Shown here: piece by piece, positions 45,122-54,419 of the stretch | How positions within the stretch are numbered: position 1 is the first letter of the stretch | Layout: each line of letters opens with the position of its first letter | Assembly (NCBI RefSeq): GCF_023091155.1 | Contig: NZ_JAHWXK010000001.1 | Span: forward strand, 1,426,001 to 1,490,000 | Length of the DNA: 64,000 bases | Origin: Microbacterium sufflavum | GTDB taxonomy: Bacteria; Actinomycetota; Actinomycetes; Actinomycetales; Microbacteriaceae | Reading direction: 5' to 3' | Notes under the pieces: generated by a model | The model's database searches: none | What the model saw: the letters and a program-made list of their open reading frames with translations, nothing else | What the model was told of the DNA's origin: nothing | Program-made: the position numbers and the translations under genes

Positions 45122-45829
45122 TCAGGCGGCGACGCGGGCGACCGCGGCGATCGCGCTCGCGAAGAAGCCTAGGCCGTCGACGCCGCTGCGCATGGCCGCG
45201 GTCGTGTCGGGGCCGAAGCCCGGCTCGGTGGCGTGCTCGGGGTGCGGCATGAGCCCCACGACGTTGCCCGCCTCGTTGGTGAGCCCGGCGATGTCGCGCA
45301 GCGAGCCGTTCGGGTTCACGCCCGCATAGCGGAACGCCACCAGGCCCTCGCCCTCGATGCGGTCGAGCGTCTGCTCGTCGGCGATGTAGCCGCCGTCGGC
45401 GTTCTTCAGCGGGATGACGATCTCCTGGCCGGTGCGGAAGGCGTTCGTCCACGCGGTGTCGGCGTTCTCGACCGTGAGGCGCTGGTCGCGGCGCACGAAA
45501 TGCTGGTGGTTGTTGCGGATCAGTCCGCCGGGCAGCAGGTGCGCCTCGACCAGCATCTGGAAGCCGTTGCAGATGCCGAGCACGGGCAGGCCCTTCGCGG
45601 CGGCCTCCTTGACCTCGGTCATGATCGGGGAGAGGGCGGCGATGGCCCCGGCGCGCAGGTAGTCGCCGTAGCTGAAACCGCCCGGCAGCACGAGGGCGTC
45701 GACGCCCTCGAGGTCGTGTGCGCCGTGCCACAGGGCGACGGGTTCGGCGCCCGCGAGGCGGACGGCGCGCTGTGCGTCGACGTCGTCGAGCGAGCCGGGG
45801 AAGGTGACGACCCCGATGCGCGTGGTCAC
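45122..45829 (-). CDS. purQ: PurQ, glutaminase subunit of FGAM synthase
   Basis: 235 residues, a class I glutamine amidotransferase. Nucleophile Cys is in [14 protein letters not shown]; the His-Glu pair is in MPHPEHA. It supplies ammonia for conversion of FGAR to FGAM in purine synthesis, together with PurS and PurL. GTG 45829 overlaps the purS stop (GTGA). purL is not adjacent; the next gene downstream is convergent. Confidence 0.95.
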   Translation of the reverse strand: MTTRIGVVTFPGSLDDVDAQRAVRLAGAEPVALWHGAHDLEGVDALVLPGGFSYGDYLRAGAIAALSPIMTEVKEAAAKGLPVLGICNGFQMLVEAHLLPGGLIRNNHQHFVRRDQRLTVENADTAWTNAFRTGQEIVIPLKNADGGYIADEQTLDRIEGEGLVAFRYAGVNPNGSLRDIAGLTNEAGNVVGLMPHPEHATEPGFGPDTTAAMRSGVDGLGFFASAIAAVARVAA

Positions 45830-46074
45830 TCGGCCACCTCGATGCCGACGACGTCTTCGATCACGGCGTTGGAGAGCACCTCGTCGGCGAGGCGCTTCGC
45901 CTCGGCGAGCACCTCCTCGGTGACCTCGCCATCGACGGTGAGCTCGAAGCGCTTGCCGATGCGCACGTCGGTGAAGCCGTCCACGCCCAGGCGGGCGAAA
46001 GCGCCGGAGACGGCCTTCCCCTGGGGGTCGAGCAGTTCGGGCTTGGGCATGACGTCGACGACGATGGTGGGCAT
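45826..46074 (-). CDS. purS: PurS, structural subunit of FGAM synthase
   Basis: 82 residues: [33 protein letters not shown] and the C-terminal [14 protein letters not shown] are PurS signatures. It bridges PurQ and PurL in the three-subunit enzyme. A TAGACT -10 (46111-46116, minus) and GGAG before the ATG indicate a promoter separate from apt. Confidence 0.93.
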   Translation of the reverse strand: MPTIVVDVMPKPELLDPQGKAVSGAFARLGVDGFTDVRIGKRFELTVDGEVTEEVLAEAKRLADEVLSNAVIEDVVGIEVAE

Positions 46075-46145
46075 GACGGCTCCAGGAGTCGCGGGTGGAC
46101 GGGCGTCCCCAGTCTACTGCCCTCGCACCGGCGCTCCCCGCGGGG

Positions 46146-46679
46146 TCAGGCGGAGTGGAAGACGGTGTGCAGGTCGCCGATCGCGTCGCGGCCGCCGAGG
46201 CCGTCGATCTCGAACAGCACGGAGATCCCGGCGACGTGGCTGCCCAGACGCTCGACGAGCTGTCGGCCCGCGGCGAGGGTGCCTCCGGTGGCGAGCACGT
46301 CGTCGATGAGCAGCACGCGGGAGCCCGCCGGGAGGTCGTCGTGCATCTCGATCGTGGCGGTGCCGTACTCCAGGGCGTAGTCGACCGAGGCGGCGGGACG
46401 CGGGAGCTTGCCGGCCTTGCGGATGGGGATGAGCCCGACCCCGGCGGCGATGGCGGCGGCGCCGGCGAGGATGAAGCCGCGCGCCTCGATGCCCGCGACC
46501 ACGTCGAACTGCCCGGCGAAGGGCTCGATGATCGCCTCGGTCGTGACCCGCAGTGCCTCGGCGTCGGCCAGGAGGGGGGTGATGTCGCGGAAGACGATCC
46601 CGGGCTCGGGGTAGTCGGGGATGCTGCGGATGAGCGACTCGGCGCGGATGAGGGCAGGGGAGAGCGTGGCTTCGGGCAC
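46146..46679 (-). CDS. apt: Adenine phosphoribosyltransferase
   Basis: 177 residues. [21 protein letters not shown] and [14 protein letters not shown] match Apt; the PRPP-binding loop is [14 protein letters not shown]. It salvages adenine to AMP. The GTG at 46679 lies six nt after TACCCT (46686-46691, minus) with no ribosome-binding site, so it is likely leaderless. It is grouped with purS-purQ but has its own promoter. Confidence 0.93.
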   Translation of the reverse strand: MPEATLSPALIRAESLIRSIPDYPEPGIVFRDITPLLADAEALRVTTEAIIEPFAGQFDVVAGIEARGFILAGAAAIAAGVGLIPIRKAGKLPRPAASVDYALEYGTATIEMHDDLPAGSRVLLIDDVLATGGTLAAGRQLVERLGSHVAGISVLFEIDGLGGRDAIGDLHTVFHSA

Positions 46680-46717
46680 CGGTCAAGGGTACGCCGCCTT
46701 CCCGGGTGCTTCCGCGC

Positions 46718-46775
46718 TTGACACTGTGGGAGCGCTCCCATATGGTTGCACACCATGGCCGTGGGAGCGCTCCCA
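46718..46775 (+). promoter_or_regulatory. Promoter and twin LacI operators of the second sugar operon
   Basis: TTGACA (46718-46723), 17-bp spacer, TATGGT (46741-46746). The perfect palindrome TGGGAGCGCTCCCA (46727-46740) fills the spacer and a second exact copy lies 35 bp on at 46762-46775. This is a classical LacI-family operator pair. The LacI gene at the end of the operon is the likely repressor. Confidence 0.85.
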
Positions 46776-46824
46776 TGCCATCCCGATGCACCACACCGCA
46801 CGACCACCCACAAAGGAGTGAACT

Positions 46825-48135
46825 GTGAACACACGTGCCCGCACCCGGATCCTGGCGCCCGTCGCCCTGGCATCCGTCGCCGCCCTCGCCCTCGCCGGCT
46901 GCTCCGGCGGCAACGGCGGCGGTGACGCCGGCAGCGCCGACGAGGAGATCACGCTGACCGTCACCACGTTCGGCACCTTCGGCTACGACGACCTCTACGA
47001 CGAGTACGAGAAGGCGCACCCGAACGTGAAGATCGAGGCCACCAACATCGACACCGGCGGCAACGCCCGCACCGACGCGTTCACCAAGATCGCCGCCGGC
47101 TCCGGCCTCAGCGACATCGTGGCGATCGAGGAGGGCTGGCTCGGCGCGATCATGGACGTGTCCGACACGTTCGTCGACCTGCGCGACTACGGCATCGAGG
47201 ACCGCAAGGACGACTGGGTGGACTGGAAGTACGGCCAGGCCACCGACGCCGAGGGCCGCGTCATCGGCTACGGCACCGACATCGGCCCGAGCGGCATCTG
47301 CTACAACGGTGCCGCGTTCGAGGCCGCTGGTCTGCCGAGCGACCGCGAGTCCGTCGCCGAGCTGCTGAACGGCGACTGGGACAACTACTTCCAGGTGGGC
47401 GCCGACTACACGGCCAAGACCGGCAAGGCCTGGTACGACCACTCCGGCTTCGTGTGGAACGCCATGGTCAACCAGCTCGACGAGGGCTACTACACCGCCG
47501 ACGGCGAGCTCAACGTGGAGGGCAACGACGAGCTGAAGAAGCGCTTCGAGCTGCTGGGCGCCGCGACCGAGGGCGGCCAGTCCGCCGCGCAGACCGCGTG
47601 GGATTGGAACGGCGGCAAGTCGTTCGTCGACGGCACCTTCGCGACGTTCGTGTGCCCGGGCTGGATGCTCGGCGTGGTGCAGGGGCAGATCGAGGCCGGC
47701 GGCGGCGACGCCTCGACCGGCTGGGACTTCGCCGACGTGTTCCCCGGTGGCGCGGCCAACTGGGGTGGTGCGTTCCTCTCCATCCCGGAGACCTCGCAGC
47801 ACAAGAAGGCGGCGGCCGAGCTCGCCGACTGGCTCACGCAGCCCGAGCAGCAGGTGAAGCAGTCCGCCGCCGCGGGCAACTTCCCCTCGACCGTGAAGGC
47901 GCAGGAGACCCTCGCCGCAGACGCCACCCCCAACGCGTTCTTCAACGACGCGCCGACCGGGGCGATCCTCGCCGAGCGTGCCAAGGGCGTCGTCGCGCAG
48001 TTCAAGGGCGCCGACGACTCCGTGATCCAGGAGAACGTGTTCGGTCCGGCGCTCAGCAGCCTCGACCGCGGCGAGACCGACACCCAGGGCGCGTGGGACC
48101 AGGCCATCGGCCTGCTGAACGAGCTGGTCGGCTGA
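46825..48135 (+). CDS. Sugar ABC importer substrate-binding lipoprotein, family 1 (CUT1)
   Basis: 436 residues. Lipobox LAGC with Cys26, followed by a Gly-rich linker, then a family-1 binding domain ([76 protein letters not shown]). It delivers an oligosaccharide to the two permeases downstream. AAAGGAG precedes the GTG start. No ATPase gene is in the operon, so a shared MsiK-type ATPase elsewhere is likely. Confidence 0.92.
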   Translation: MNTRARTRILAPVALASVAALALAGCSGGNGGGDAGSADEEITLTVTTFGTFGYDDLYDEYEKAHPNVKIEATNIDTGGNARTDAFTKIAAGSGLSDIVAIEEGWLGAIMDVSDTFVDLRDYGIEDRKDDWVDWKYGQATDAEGRVIGYGTDIGPSGICYNGAAFEAAGLPSDRESVAELLNGDWDNYFQVGADYTAKTGKAWYDHSGFVWNAMVNQLDEGYYTADGELNVEGNDELKKRFELLGAATEGGQSAAQTAWDWNGGKSFVDGTFATFVCPGWMLGVVQGQIEAGGGDASTGWDFADVFPGGAANWGGAFLSIPETSQHKKAAAELADWLTQPEQQVKQSAAAGNFPSTVKAQETLAADATPNAFFNDAPTGAILAERAKGVVAQFKGADDSVIQENVFGPALSSLDRGETDTQGAWDQAIGLLNELVG

Positions 48136-48144
48136 TCACCCGGG

Positions 48145-48228
48145 GCGTCCTTCGTCTCGTCGCCGGCGCTCCTCGCTCAGGAACCGGTGCCTCCGGTTCC
48201 TGAGCGAGCCGAGCGAGACGAAGGGCGC
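48145..48228 (+). repeat. Palindromic hairpin repeat within the second sugar ABC operon
   Basis: Outer arms 48145-48159 and 48214-48228 pair with one G-U; inner arms TCGCTCAGGAACCGG (48073-equivalent position 48173-48187) and CCGGTTCCTGAGCGA (48193-48207) are perfect 15-mers with a five-nt loop. Same operon position and shared core sequence as the hairpin at 28314-28397. Confidence 0.7.
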
Positions 48229-48250
48229 CCCCACCGAACGAGGACACCCC

Positions 48251-49294
48251 ATGACACTCACGCACGACCGCCCCGACACGGTGCCCGCGTCGTCGCAGCG
48301 TCCGCCCGCCGACACCGGTGCGAAGCGGCCCTGGCGGCACCGCCTCTCCCGCTTCGACCAGAACGCGTCGCCGTACTTCTACATCTCGCCGTTCTTCCTG
48401 CTGTTCGGACTGGTCGGCCTCTTCCCCCTGCTGTACACGGTGTGGGTGGCCGTGCACGAGTGGGACCTGCTGAAGGGCGAGGGCGACTTCGTCGGGCTCG
48501 GCAACTTCGTCGAGATCCTCGGCGACGGCATGTTCTGGAACTCGATCCGCAACACGCTCAGCATCTTCCTGCTCTCCGCGATCCCGCAGCTCGCGGTCGC
48601 CCTGCTGATCGCCTACCTGCTGGACCGCGGTCTGCGCGCCCCGACGTTCTGGCGCATGAGCGTGCTCATCCCGTTCGTGGTGACCCCGGTCGCCGTGGCC
48701 ATCATCTTCTCGAGCATCTTCAACGAGGCGGACGGCCTGGCCAACAACCTGCTGAACCTGATCGGCATCGCGGATCAGCAGTGGAAGCACGACACGGTCC
48801 TGTCGCACATCGCGATCGCGGTGATGGTGAACTTCCGGTGGACCGGCTACAACGCCCTCATCCTCCTCGCCGCGATGCAGGCCGTGCCGCGGGACCTGTA
48901 CGAGTCGGCCGCGCTCGACGGCGCCGGATCTGCGCGGCGCTTCTTCTCCATCACGATCCCGACCATCCGCCCCACCCTCATCTTCGTGATCATCACGGCC
49001 ACGATCGGCGGCCTGCAGATCTTCGCGGAACCGCGGCTGTTCGACGTCTCCACCGCGGGCGGCATCGGCGGCAGCGACCGGCAGTTCCAGACCACGGTGC
49101 TGTTCCTGTGGGAGCTGGCCTTCTTCCGGCGCAACCTGGGCGAGGCCTCCGCGGTCGCGATCCTGCTGTTCCTGCTCATCGTGGGCATCGGCCTGATCAA
49201 CTTCCTCGTCTCGCGGCGCATCTCCACCGGCGACGCCCCGAAGAACCGCGCGGCCCGCCGTCGCGCCCGCACCAGCAAGGAGGAGGCGCGATGA
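48251..49294 (+). CDS. Sugar ABC importer permease, MalF type
   Basis: 347 residues with about six helices and EAA loop VPRDLYESAALDGAGSARRFFSITIPTIRPT. The ~45-residue polar N-terminus is typical of CUT1 MalF-like permeases. GAACGAGGACA lies before the ATG. It forms the membrane channel with the next gene product. Confidence 0.92.
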   Translation: MTLTHDRPDTVPASSQRPPADTGAKRPWRHRLSRFDQNASPYFYISPFFLLFGLVGLFPLLYTVWVAVHEWDLLKGEGDFVGLGNFVEILGDGMFWNSIRNTLSIFLLSAIPQLAVALLIAYLLDRGLRAPTFWRMSVLIPFVVTPVAVAIIFSSIFNEADGLANNLLNLIGIADQQWKHDTVLSHIAIAVMVNFRWTGYNALILLAAMQAVPRDLYESAALDGAGSARRFFSITIPTIRPTLIFVIITATIGGLQIFAEPRLFDVSTAGGIGGSDRQFQTTVLFLWELAFFRRNLGEASAVAILLFLLIVGIGLINFLVSRRISTGDAPKNRAARRRARTSKEEAR

Positions 49295-50181
49295 CCGCCA
49301 CGCAGGCCCTCAGCGTCCCGGAGCGCATCCGCCGCCGTCGGGGCGCCGCATCCGGCACCGCCGGCATCGGCAGCCGCCCGGGATTCCTCACCTACGGGCT
49401 GCTCGCGGCCTTCGTGCTCGGCAGCGCCTACCCCCTGTGGTGGTCGTTCGTGGTCGCCAGCGGCACCAACGCGACCAGGGGGGAGACGCTGCCGCTGATC
49501 CCGGGCGGGAACTTCCTCGCCAACGCGGCCAAGGTGTTCGACGCGATCCCGTTCTGGCTCGCGCTGGGCAACTCGGTCCTGATCTCCTCGATCATCACGC
49601 TCTCGGTCGTCACCTTCTCCACCCTCGCCGGCTACGCCTTCGCGAAGCTGCGGTTCCGGGGACGCGACGGGCTGATGGTGTTCGTGATCGCGACCATGGC
49701 GATCCCGACGCAGCTCGGCATCATCCCCCTGTTCATGCTGATGCGCGAGCTCGGGTGGACCGGGTCCATCGGCGCGGTGATCGTGCCGACCCTGGTGACC
49801 GCGTTCGGGGTGTTCTTCATGCGGCAGTACCTGGTGGACGTGATCCCGGACGAGCTCATCGAGGCGGCCCGCATGGACGGCGCCGGACAGTTCCGCACGT
49901 TCCTGACGGTCGGGGTGCCCGCCGCCCGTCCGGCCATGGCGATCCTCGGCCTGTTCACGTTCATGACCGCGTGGACCGACTACCTGTGGCCCCTGATCGT
50001 GCTCTCCCCCCAGAACCCCACGCTGCAGACGGCCCTCAGCCAGCTGCAGTCGGGCTACTACATCGACTACTCGATCGTGCTCGCCGGTGCGGTGCTCGCG
50101 ACCCTCCCGCTCCTCGTGCTCTTCGTGGCGGCGGGGCGGCAGCTGGTCAGTGGCATCATGGCGGGCGCGGTGAAAGGATGA
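49291..50181 (+). CDS. Sugar ABC importer permease, MalG type
   Basis: 296 residues, six helices, EAA loop IPDELIEAARMDGAGQFRTFLTVGVPAARPAMA. AGGAGG before the ATG, which overlaps the previous stop (ATGA). Its own stop lies just before the GH1 start, tying uptake to hydrolysis. Confidence 0.93.
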   Translation: MTATQALSVPERIRRRRGAASGTAGIGSRPGFLTYGLLAAFVLGSAYPLWWSFVVASGTNATRGETLPLIPGGNFLANAAKVFDAIPFWLALGNSVLISSIITLSVVTFSTLAGYAFAKLRFRGRDGLMVFVIATMAIPTQLGIIPLFMLMRELGWTGSIGAVIVPTLVTAFGVFFMRQYLVDVIPDELIEAARMDGAGQFRTFLTVGVPAARPAMAILGLFTFMTAWTDYLWPLIVLSPQNPTLQTALSQLQSGYYIDYSIVLAGAVLATLPLLVLFVAAGRQLVSGIMAGAVKG

Positions 50182-50186
50182 CCCCT

Positions 50187-51653
50187 ATGACGCGTGCCTT
50201 CCCCTCGGACTTCCTCTTCGGCGCGGCGACGGCGGCCTACCAGATCGAGGGCGCCGCCTTCGAGGACGGACGCACCGCCTCCATCTGGGATGCGTTCGCG
50301 CGCGAGCCCGGCGCGGTGGTCGGCGGCGACAACGGGGATGTGGCGTGCGACCACTACCACCGGTACCCGCAGGACGTCGCGCTCATGAAGGACCTCGGGT
50401 TGCAGACGTACCGGTTCTCCACGTCGTGGTCGCGCGTGCGGCCCGACGGCGGGGCCGTGAACCGGGCGGGCGTCGACTTCTACAGCCGCCTGGTCGACGA
50501 GCTGCTCGCGGCCGACATCCTGCCCTGGCTCACGCTGTACCACTGGGACCTGCCGCAGGCGCTGCAGGAGGGCGGGGGCTGGACGAACCGCGACGTCGTC
50601 GACCGCTTCCTGGAGTACGCGGGCACCGTGCACGACGCGCTGGGCGACCGCGTGAACGTGTGGACGACGCTGAACGAGCCGTGGTGCTCGTCGTTCCTCT
50701 CCTATACGGGCGGCGAGCACGCGCCGGGGCACACCAGCATCGCGGAGGGGCTGCTCGCGTCGCACCACCTGCTGCTCGCCCACGGCGCCACGGTGAAGGA
50801 GCTGCGCGGGCGCGACTCGTCGCTCAACCTCGGCATCACGCTGAACCACACCGTCGCCGACCCCGCCGACCCGCAGAACCCCGCCGACGTGGATGCCGCC
50901 CGGCGCCTGGACGGGCAGTTCAACCGCTGGTTCCTCGACCCGATCTACCGCGGCTCCTACCCGGCGGACGTCGTCGAGGACATCCGCGCGGTCGACCCCG
51001 AGGCGGTCGCGCGGTTCGAGGCCGCGGTGCGCGACGGCGACCTCGAGACCATCGCGCAGCCCATCGACACGCAGGGCGTGAACTACTACCACGGCGACCT
51101 CGTCTCCGGCACGGTGCCCGCGACGACCGCGACCGCCGAGGAGGGCGGCCCGGCGACCTCCCGGCCCACGCGCAGCCCGTACCCGTCGAGCGACGGTATC
51201 CACGCGGTCGAGCGCGGGCTGCCCCGCACGGCGCAGCACTGGGAGGTGCAGCCGGAGGGGCTCACGCGACTGCTGCAGCGCGTGTGGGCCGAGTACGCCG
51301 ATCCCGCCGGGGTCGTGCTGTACGTCACGGAGAACGGCGCCGCCTACGACGACGAGCCCGTGGTGGAGGACGGTGAGACGCGCGTGCACGATGCCGACCG
51401 CACCGAGTTCCTGCGCCTGCACCTGGACGCGGTGCTCGATGCGGTCGAGGCGGGCGTGGATGTGCGCGGCTACTTCTACTGGTCGCTGTTCGACAACTTC
51501 GAGTGGGCGTGGGGCTACGACAAGAGGTTCGGCATCGTGCGCGTCGACTACGACACCCAGGAGCGCACGCTGAAGGACTCGGCCCACGAGTACCGTCGCA
51601 TCATCGCGGCCAGGGAGCTGGTGCCCGTCCCCGGTGAGCCGGCCAGGGCCTGA
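50187..51653 (+). CDS. GH1 beta-glucosidase
   Basis: 488 residues, cytoplasmic. FLFGAATAAYQIEGA opens the domain; acid/base Glu164 is in TTLNEPW and nucleophile Glu382 in YVTENGAAYDD; YFYWSLFDNFEWAWGY is the aglycone-site signature. It should cleave cellobiose or another beta-glucoside or galactoside imported by the operon. ATG 50187 has AAAGGA about seven nt upstream; an ATG at 50178 overlapping the permease stop is less likely. Confidence 0.92.
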   Translation: MTRAFPSDFLFGAATAAYQIEGAAFEDGRTASIWDAFAREPGAVVGGDNGDVACDHYHRYPQDVALMKDLGLQTYRFSTSWSRVRPDGGAVNRAGVDFYSRLVDELLAADILPWLTLYHWDLPQALQEGGGWTNRDVVDRFLEYAGTVHDALGDRVNVWTTLNEPWCSSFLSYTGGEHAPGHTSIAEGLLASHHLLLAHGATVKELRGRDSSLNLGITLNHTVADPADPQNPADVDAARRLDGQFNRWFLDPIYRGSYPADVVEDIRAVDPEAVARFEAAVRDGDLETIAQPIDTQGVNYYHGDLVSGTVPATTATAEEGGPATSRPTRSPYPSSDGIHAVERGLPRTAQHWEVQPEGLTRLLQRVWAEYADPAGVVLYVTENGAAYDDEPVVEDGETRVHDADRTEFLRLHLDAVLDAVEAGVDVRGYFYWSLFDNFEWAWGYDKRFGIVRVDYDTQERTLKDSAHEYRRIIAARELVPVPGEPARA

Positions 51654-51747
51654 TCGGGGCGGGCGGCGCGGCGTCGCCCGGCGATCCGTGGTCTCCGGCG
51701 GGGCATCGCGTGGTCGACAATAGGGCCATGGAAGAGAGCGTGCGGTG

Positions 51748-52743
51748 ATGTCGCCCAGGGCGACCATCGAAGAGGTCGCGGCCGCGGCGGGTGTCTCCCG
51801 CTCGACCGTGTCGCGGGTCGTGAACGGCTCGACGGCGGTGAGCCCCGAGGCCCTCGCGGCCGTGCGCGCCGCGATCGACGACCTCAACTACGTGCCCAAC
51901 CGGGCGGCCCGCTCTCTCGCCTCGCGACAGACGCACGCGATCGCGCTGATCGTGCCGGAAGACACGACGCGGTTCTTCGGCGACCCGTTCTTCGCGGCCA
52001 TCGTCGCCGGGATCACCGGCGCGCTCGGCAGCTCCGACTACCTGCTCAACCTGTTGATCGCGAGCGATGACCCCGGCGACAAGATGACGAGCTTCGTGCG
52101 CAACGGTGGCGTCGACGGCGCCCTCATCGTGTCGCACCATGCGAGCGACGGCTTTGTTGACCGGATCGCCGATGCGGTCCCGGTCGTGTTCGGCGGGCGG
52201 CCGGTGCGCCGCAGCGCGGGCGACTACGTGGTCGATGTCGACAACGTGGCCGGGGCGCGCGTGGCCACGCAGCGGCTCATCGACATCGGGCGTTCCAGGA
52301 TCGCCACGATCTCCGGTCCGCTGTCGATGATCTCCTCGACCGACCGCGTGCAGGGCTTCCGGGATGCGCTCGTGGATGCGGGTCTCGCGCCGTGCGCCGA
52401 GGAGGAGGGCGACTACAGTGAGGCGAGTGGTGCGGAGGCGGCTCGTCGGCTGCTCGCGTCCGGTCGTCCCGACGCGATCTTCGTGGCGAGCGACCTGATG
52501 GCACGCGGAGCGCTCACGGCGCTGCGCGCGGCGGGGGTGCGGGTGCCGGAGGACATCGCCCTGGTCGGCTTCGACGACTCCTCGGTGGCGGTCAGCACCG
52601 ATCCGGCCCTCACCACGGTGCGCCAGCCGATGTATGCGCAGGGCGAGACCATGGCCCGCGTGCTGCTGTCGCGGCTGGCGGGGGAGGACCCGCCGCAGAC
52701 GACGATCCTGCCCACCGAGCTCGTGGTGCGCGGCTCGGCCTGA
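51748..52743 (+). CDS. LacI-family regulator of the GH1/ABC operon
   Basis: 331 residues. HTH: RATIEEVAAAAGVSRSTVSRVVNGSTAVS; effector domain with DGALIVSHHAS and the C-terminal LVGFDDSSVAVSTDPALTTVRQPMYAQGETMARVLL. It follows the GH1 gene by 94 nt and is the best candidate for the repressor at the twin operators 46727-46775. GTG at 51745 is an alternative start one codon earlier. Confidence 0.9.
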   Translation: MSPRATIEEVAAAAGVSRSTVSRVVNGSTAVSPEALAAVRAAIDDLNYVPNRAARSLASRQTHAIALIVPEDTTRFFGDPFFAAIVAGITGALGSSDYLLNLLIASDDPGDKMTSFVRNGGVDGALIVSHHASDGFVDRIADAVPVVFGGRPVRRSAGDYVVDVDNVAGARVATQRLIDIGRSRIATISGPLSMISSTDRVQGFRDALVDAGLAPCAEEEGDYSEASGAEAARRLLASGRPDAIFVASDLMARGALTALRAAGVRVPEDIALVGFDDSSVAVSTDPALTTVRQPMYAQGETMARVLLSRLAGEDPPQTTILPTELVVRGSA

Positions 52744-52831
52744 CGCGCGCACGGGTGCGGCCCTGACGCCCCCTCATGGCCAGGGATGCACCCGTGCGTC
52801 GGGTGGGGGCGAACCCCGCGAACGCATGAAC

Positions 52832-52876
52832 TGAACAGACGTTCAACGTACACGCTACACGGAGCGGCGATATTCT
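52832..52876 (+). promoter_or_regulatory. TetR gene promoter with an inverted repeat
   Basis: TGAACAGACGTTCA (52832-52845) has five-base arms TGAAC/GTTCA. TATTCT (52871-52876) is a probable -10, with GGGAGG ten nt before the ATG at 52902. The repeat overlaps or abuts the -35 region, as for an autoregulated TetR gene. Confidence 0.5.
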
Positions 52877-52901
52877 TGTGACCCCGGGAGGTGGTCGCCG
52901 C

Positions 52902-53573
52902 ATGGCCCGAACCGACGAGCAGAACCGCCAGGCGCGCGAGCGCGCCCGCGAGAACATCCTGCAGGCGGCGATCGCGGTCTTCAGCGAGCGCGGAGTCGCC
53001 GGTGCCAGCATCGCCCAGATCACCTCGCGAGCCGGCGTCGCCCAGGGCCTGGTCAACTACCACTTCGGCGGCAAGGAGCAGCTGGTCGCCGCGGTGATCG
53101 ACCGCTGGTTCGAGACCGTGCTCGGGCTCGCGCGGGTGGACGGCACCCCAGACGAGATGCTGGCCGCGATCATCGACGGCGCCCTCATGGCCACCGCGTT
53201 CGCGATGCCGCTCCAGCGCGCCGTGCTCGCGATGCAGCAGCAGCCCTCCACGCACCGGCTCTTCGCGGAATCGGAGCAGCGTCACGCCGAGGCGGCGACC
53301 GCGGCGGAGGACGCTGTGCGCGAGGTGTTCCGCGCGCGCGGAGCCGACGACCCCGCGCTGGAGGAGGTCATGCTCCGCAGCACCCTCGAGGGCGTGTTCG
53401 TGAAGTACTGCGTCTTCGGAGACACGTATCCGCTGGAGGAGGCGCGGCGCTGGCTGCACCGGCGCTACGGACTGCCGGAACCGGCGGCCCCGATGCCCCT
53501 CGACGTGCCGCCGGGGACCGGCGAGCCCCGGCCCCGGGCCACCTGGGCGCTCCGGCCCGACCCGAACGCCTGA
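52902..53573 (+). CDS. TetR-family regulator, target unknown
   Basis: 223 residues. HTH: RENILQAAIAVFSERGVAGASIAQITSRAGVAQGLVNYHFGGKEQLV; a ligand domain follows and a Pro-rich tail (about 190-223). No divergent or downstream same-strand target is present: upstream is the LacI gene, downstream the convergent FadR-type gene. ATG 52902 was chosen over GTG 52878, which is only one nt past the -10. Confidence 0.85.
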   Translation: MARTDEQNRQARERARENILQAAIAVFSERGVAGASIAQITSRAGVAQGLVNYHFGGKEQLVAAVIDRWFETVLGLARVDGTPDEMLAAIIDGALMATAFAMPLQRAVLAMQQQPSTHRLFAESEQRHAEAATAAEDAVREVFRARGADDPALEEVMLRSTLEGVFVKYCVFGDTYPLEEARRWLHRRYGLPEPAAPMPLDVPPGTGEPRPRATWALRPDPNA

Positions 53574-53590
53574 CCTCGGCGCCCGGTGCG

Positions 53591-54247
53591 TCAGTCCAGG
53601 TGCATGCGTGCGAACGCGCCGAGCACCACCCGTTCGGACTGCACCAGGTAGCGCTCGAGCTCGGCGGCGCCCGCCTCGGCGCCCCTGCTGAGGAAGGTGT
53701 CGAGCACGGCGCGGTTCTTGCGCACGAACGGCTCGTGCAGCGCCCGCGGGTCGTCGATCTTCAAGAAGGCCAGACGCAGCTCGGCCGCGACGTTGCGGTA
53801 CGTGCGAGCCAGGCGCGGACTGTCGGCGAGGTCGACCAGCGCCACGTGGAACGCCATGTTCGCGCTGCCGACCGTGCGCCACGCGGCGGCGTCGTCGCGG
53901 GAGACGTCGGCCACGGCGGCCTCGGCGGCCGCGACCGCCTCCCTCATGCGCTGCACGGCGGGGTGCTCCGGCTCGGACTGGCGCAGGGCCGTGCACTCGA
54001 TGATGCGGCGGGCGCGATAGATGTCGATCACGTCGGCGATCGACGGGGAAGCCACGGAGACCCCACGGTGCGGGACGTGCTCGACCAGGCCCTGCTCCGC
54101 GAGCACCCGGAACGCCTCGCGGAGCGTGTTGCGCGACACGTCGAAGCGCTCGGCGAGGGCGGACTCCGACAGGCGGGAGCCGGGGGCGACGTCGCCGTCG
54201 ATGATGAGCTGACGGAGCACGTCGGCGAGCGGGCCCTGCTGGTTCAT
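53591..54247 (-). CDS. FadR-subfamily GntR regulator of the pxp cluster
   Basis: 218 residues. Winged helix: LRQLIIDGDVAPGSRLSESALAERFDVSRNTLREAFRVLAEQGLVEHVPHRGVSV; FCD all-helical effector domain (about 80-205) with metal-ligand-like His residues (FHVALVDLADSPRL). TACGAT (54254-54259, minus) is six nt before the ATG. It is divergent from the permease-pxp operon and probably controls it from the palindrome at 54342-54356. Confidence 0.88.
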   Translation of the reverse strand: MNQQGPLADVLRQLIIDGDVAPGSRLSESALAERFDVSRNTLREAFRVLAEQGLVEHVPHRGVSVASPSIADVIDIYRARRIIECTALRQSEPEHPAVQRMREAVAAAEAAVADVSRDDAAAWRTVGSANMAFHVALVDLADSPRLARTYRNVAAELRLAFLKIDDPRALHEPFVRKNRAVLDTFLSRGAEAGAAELERYLVQSERVVLGAFARMHLD

Positions 54248-54341
54248 GCCTTCATCGTAGGTGCGGGGCGGGCGGCGGGCCGGGATCGGGTCTCGGCGGG
54301 AATCACACGACGGCAATCGCGCTGTAGCACGACGGAAACAT

Positions 54342-54377
54342 GATTGTTGAACAATCGGTGTCTGTCCGTTCTACACT
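54342..54377 (+). promoter_or_regulatory. GntR-type operator and promoter of the pxp operon
   Basis: GATTGTTGAACAATC (54342-54356) is a perfect 15-bp palindrome (7-1-7). It contains TTGAAC, a possible -35, ahead of TACACT (54372-54377), a possible -10, although the 19-bp spacing is long. The site fits the divergent FadR-type regulator. Confidence 0.6.
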
Positions 54378-54419
54378 GGGTATCGATCCGACACCCACCA
54401 ACGACGATGGGACCCCCCT

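Noticed and set aside
51728..51748. A six-codon leader peptide (MEESVR) whose stop overlaps the LacI start
   Set aside because: Too short to support without expression data, and no regulatory hairpin or rare-codon pattern is present.
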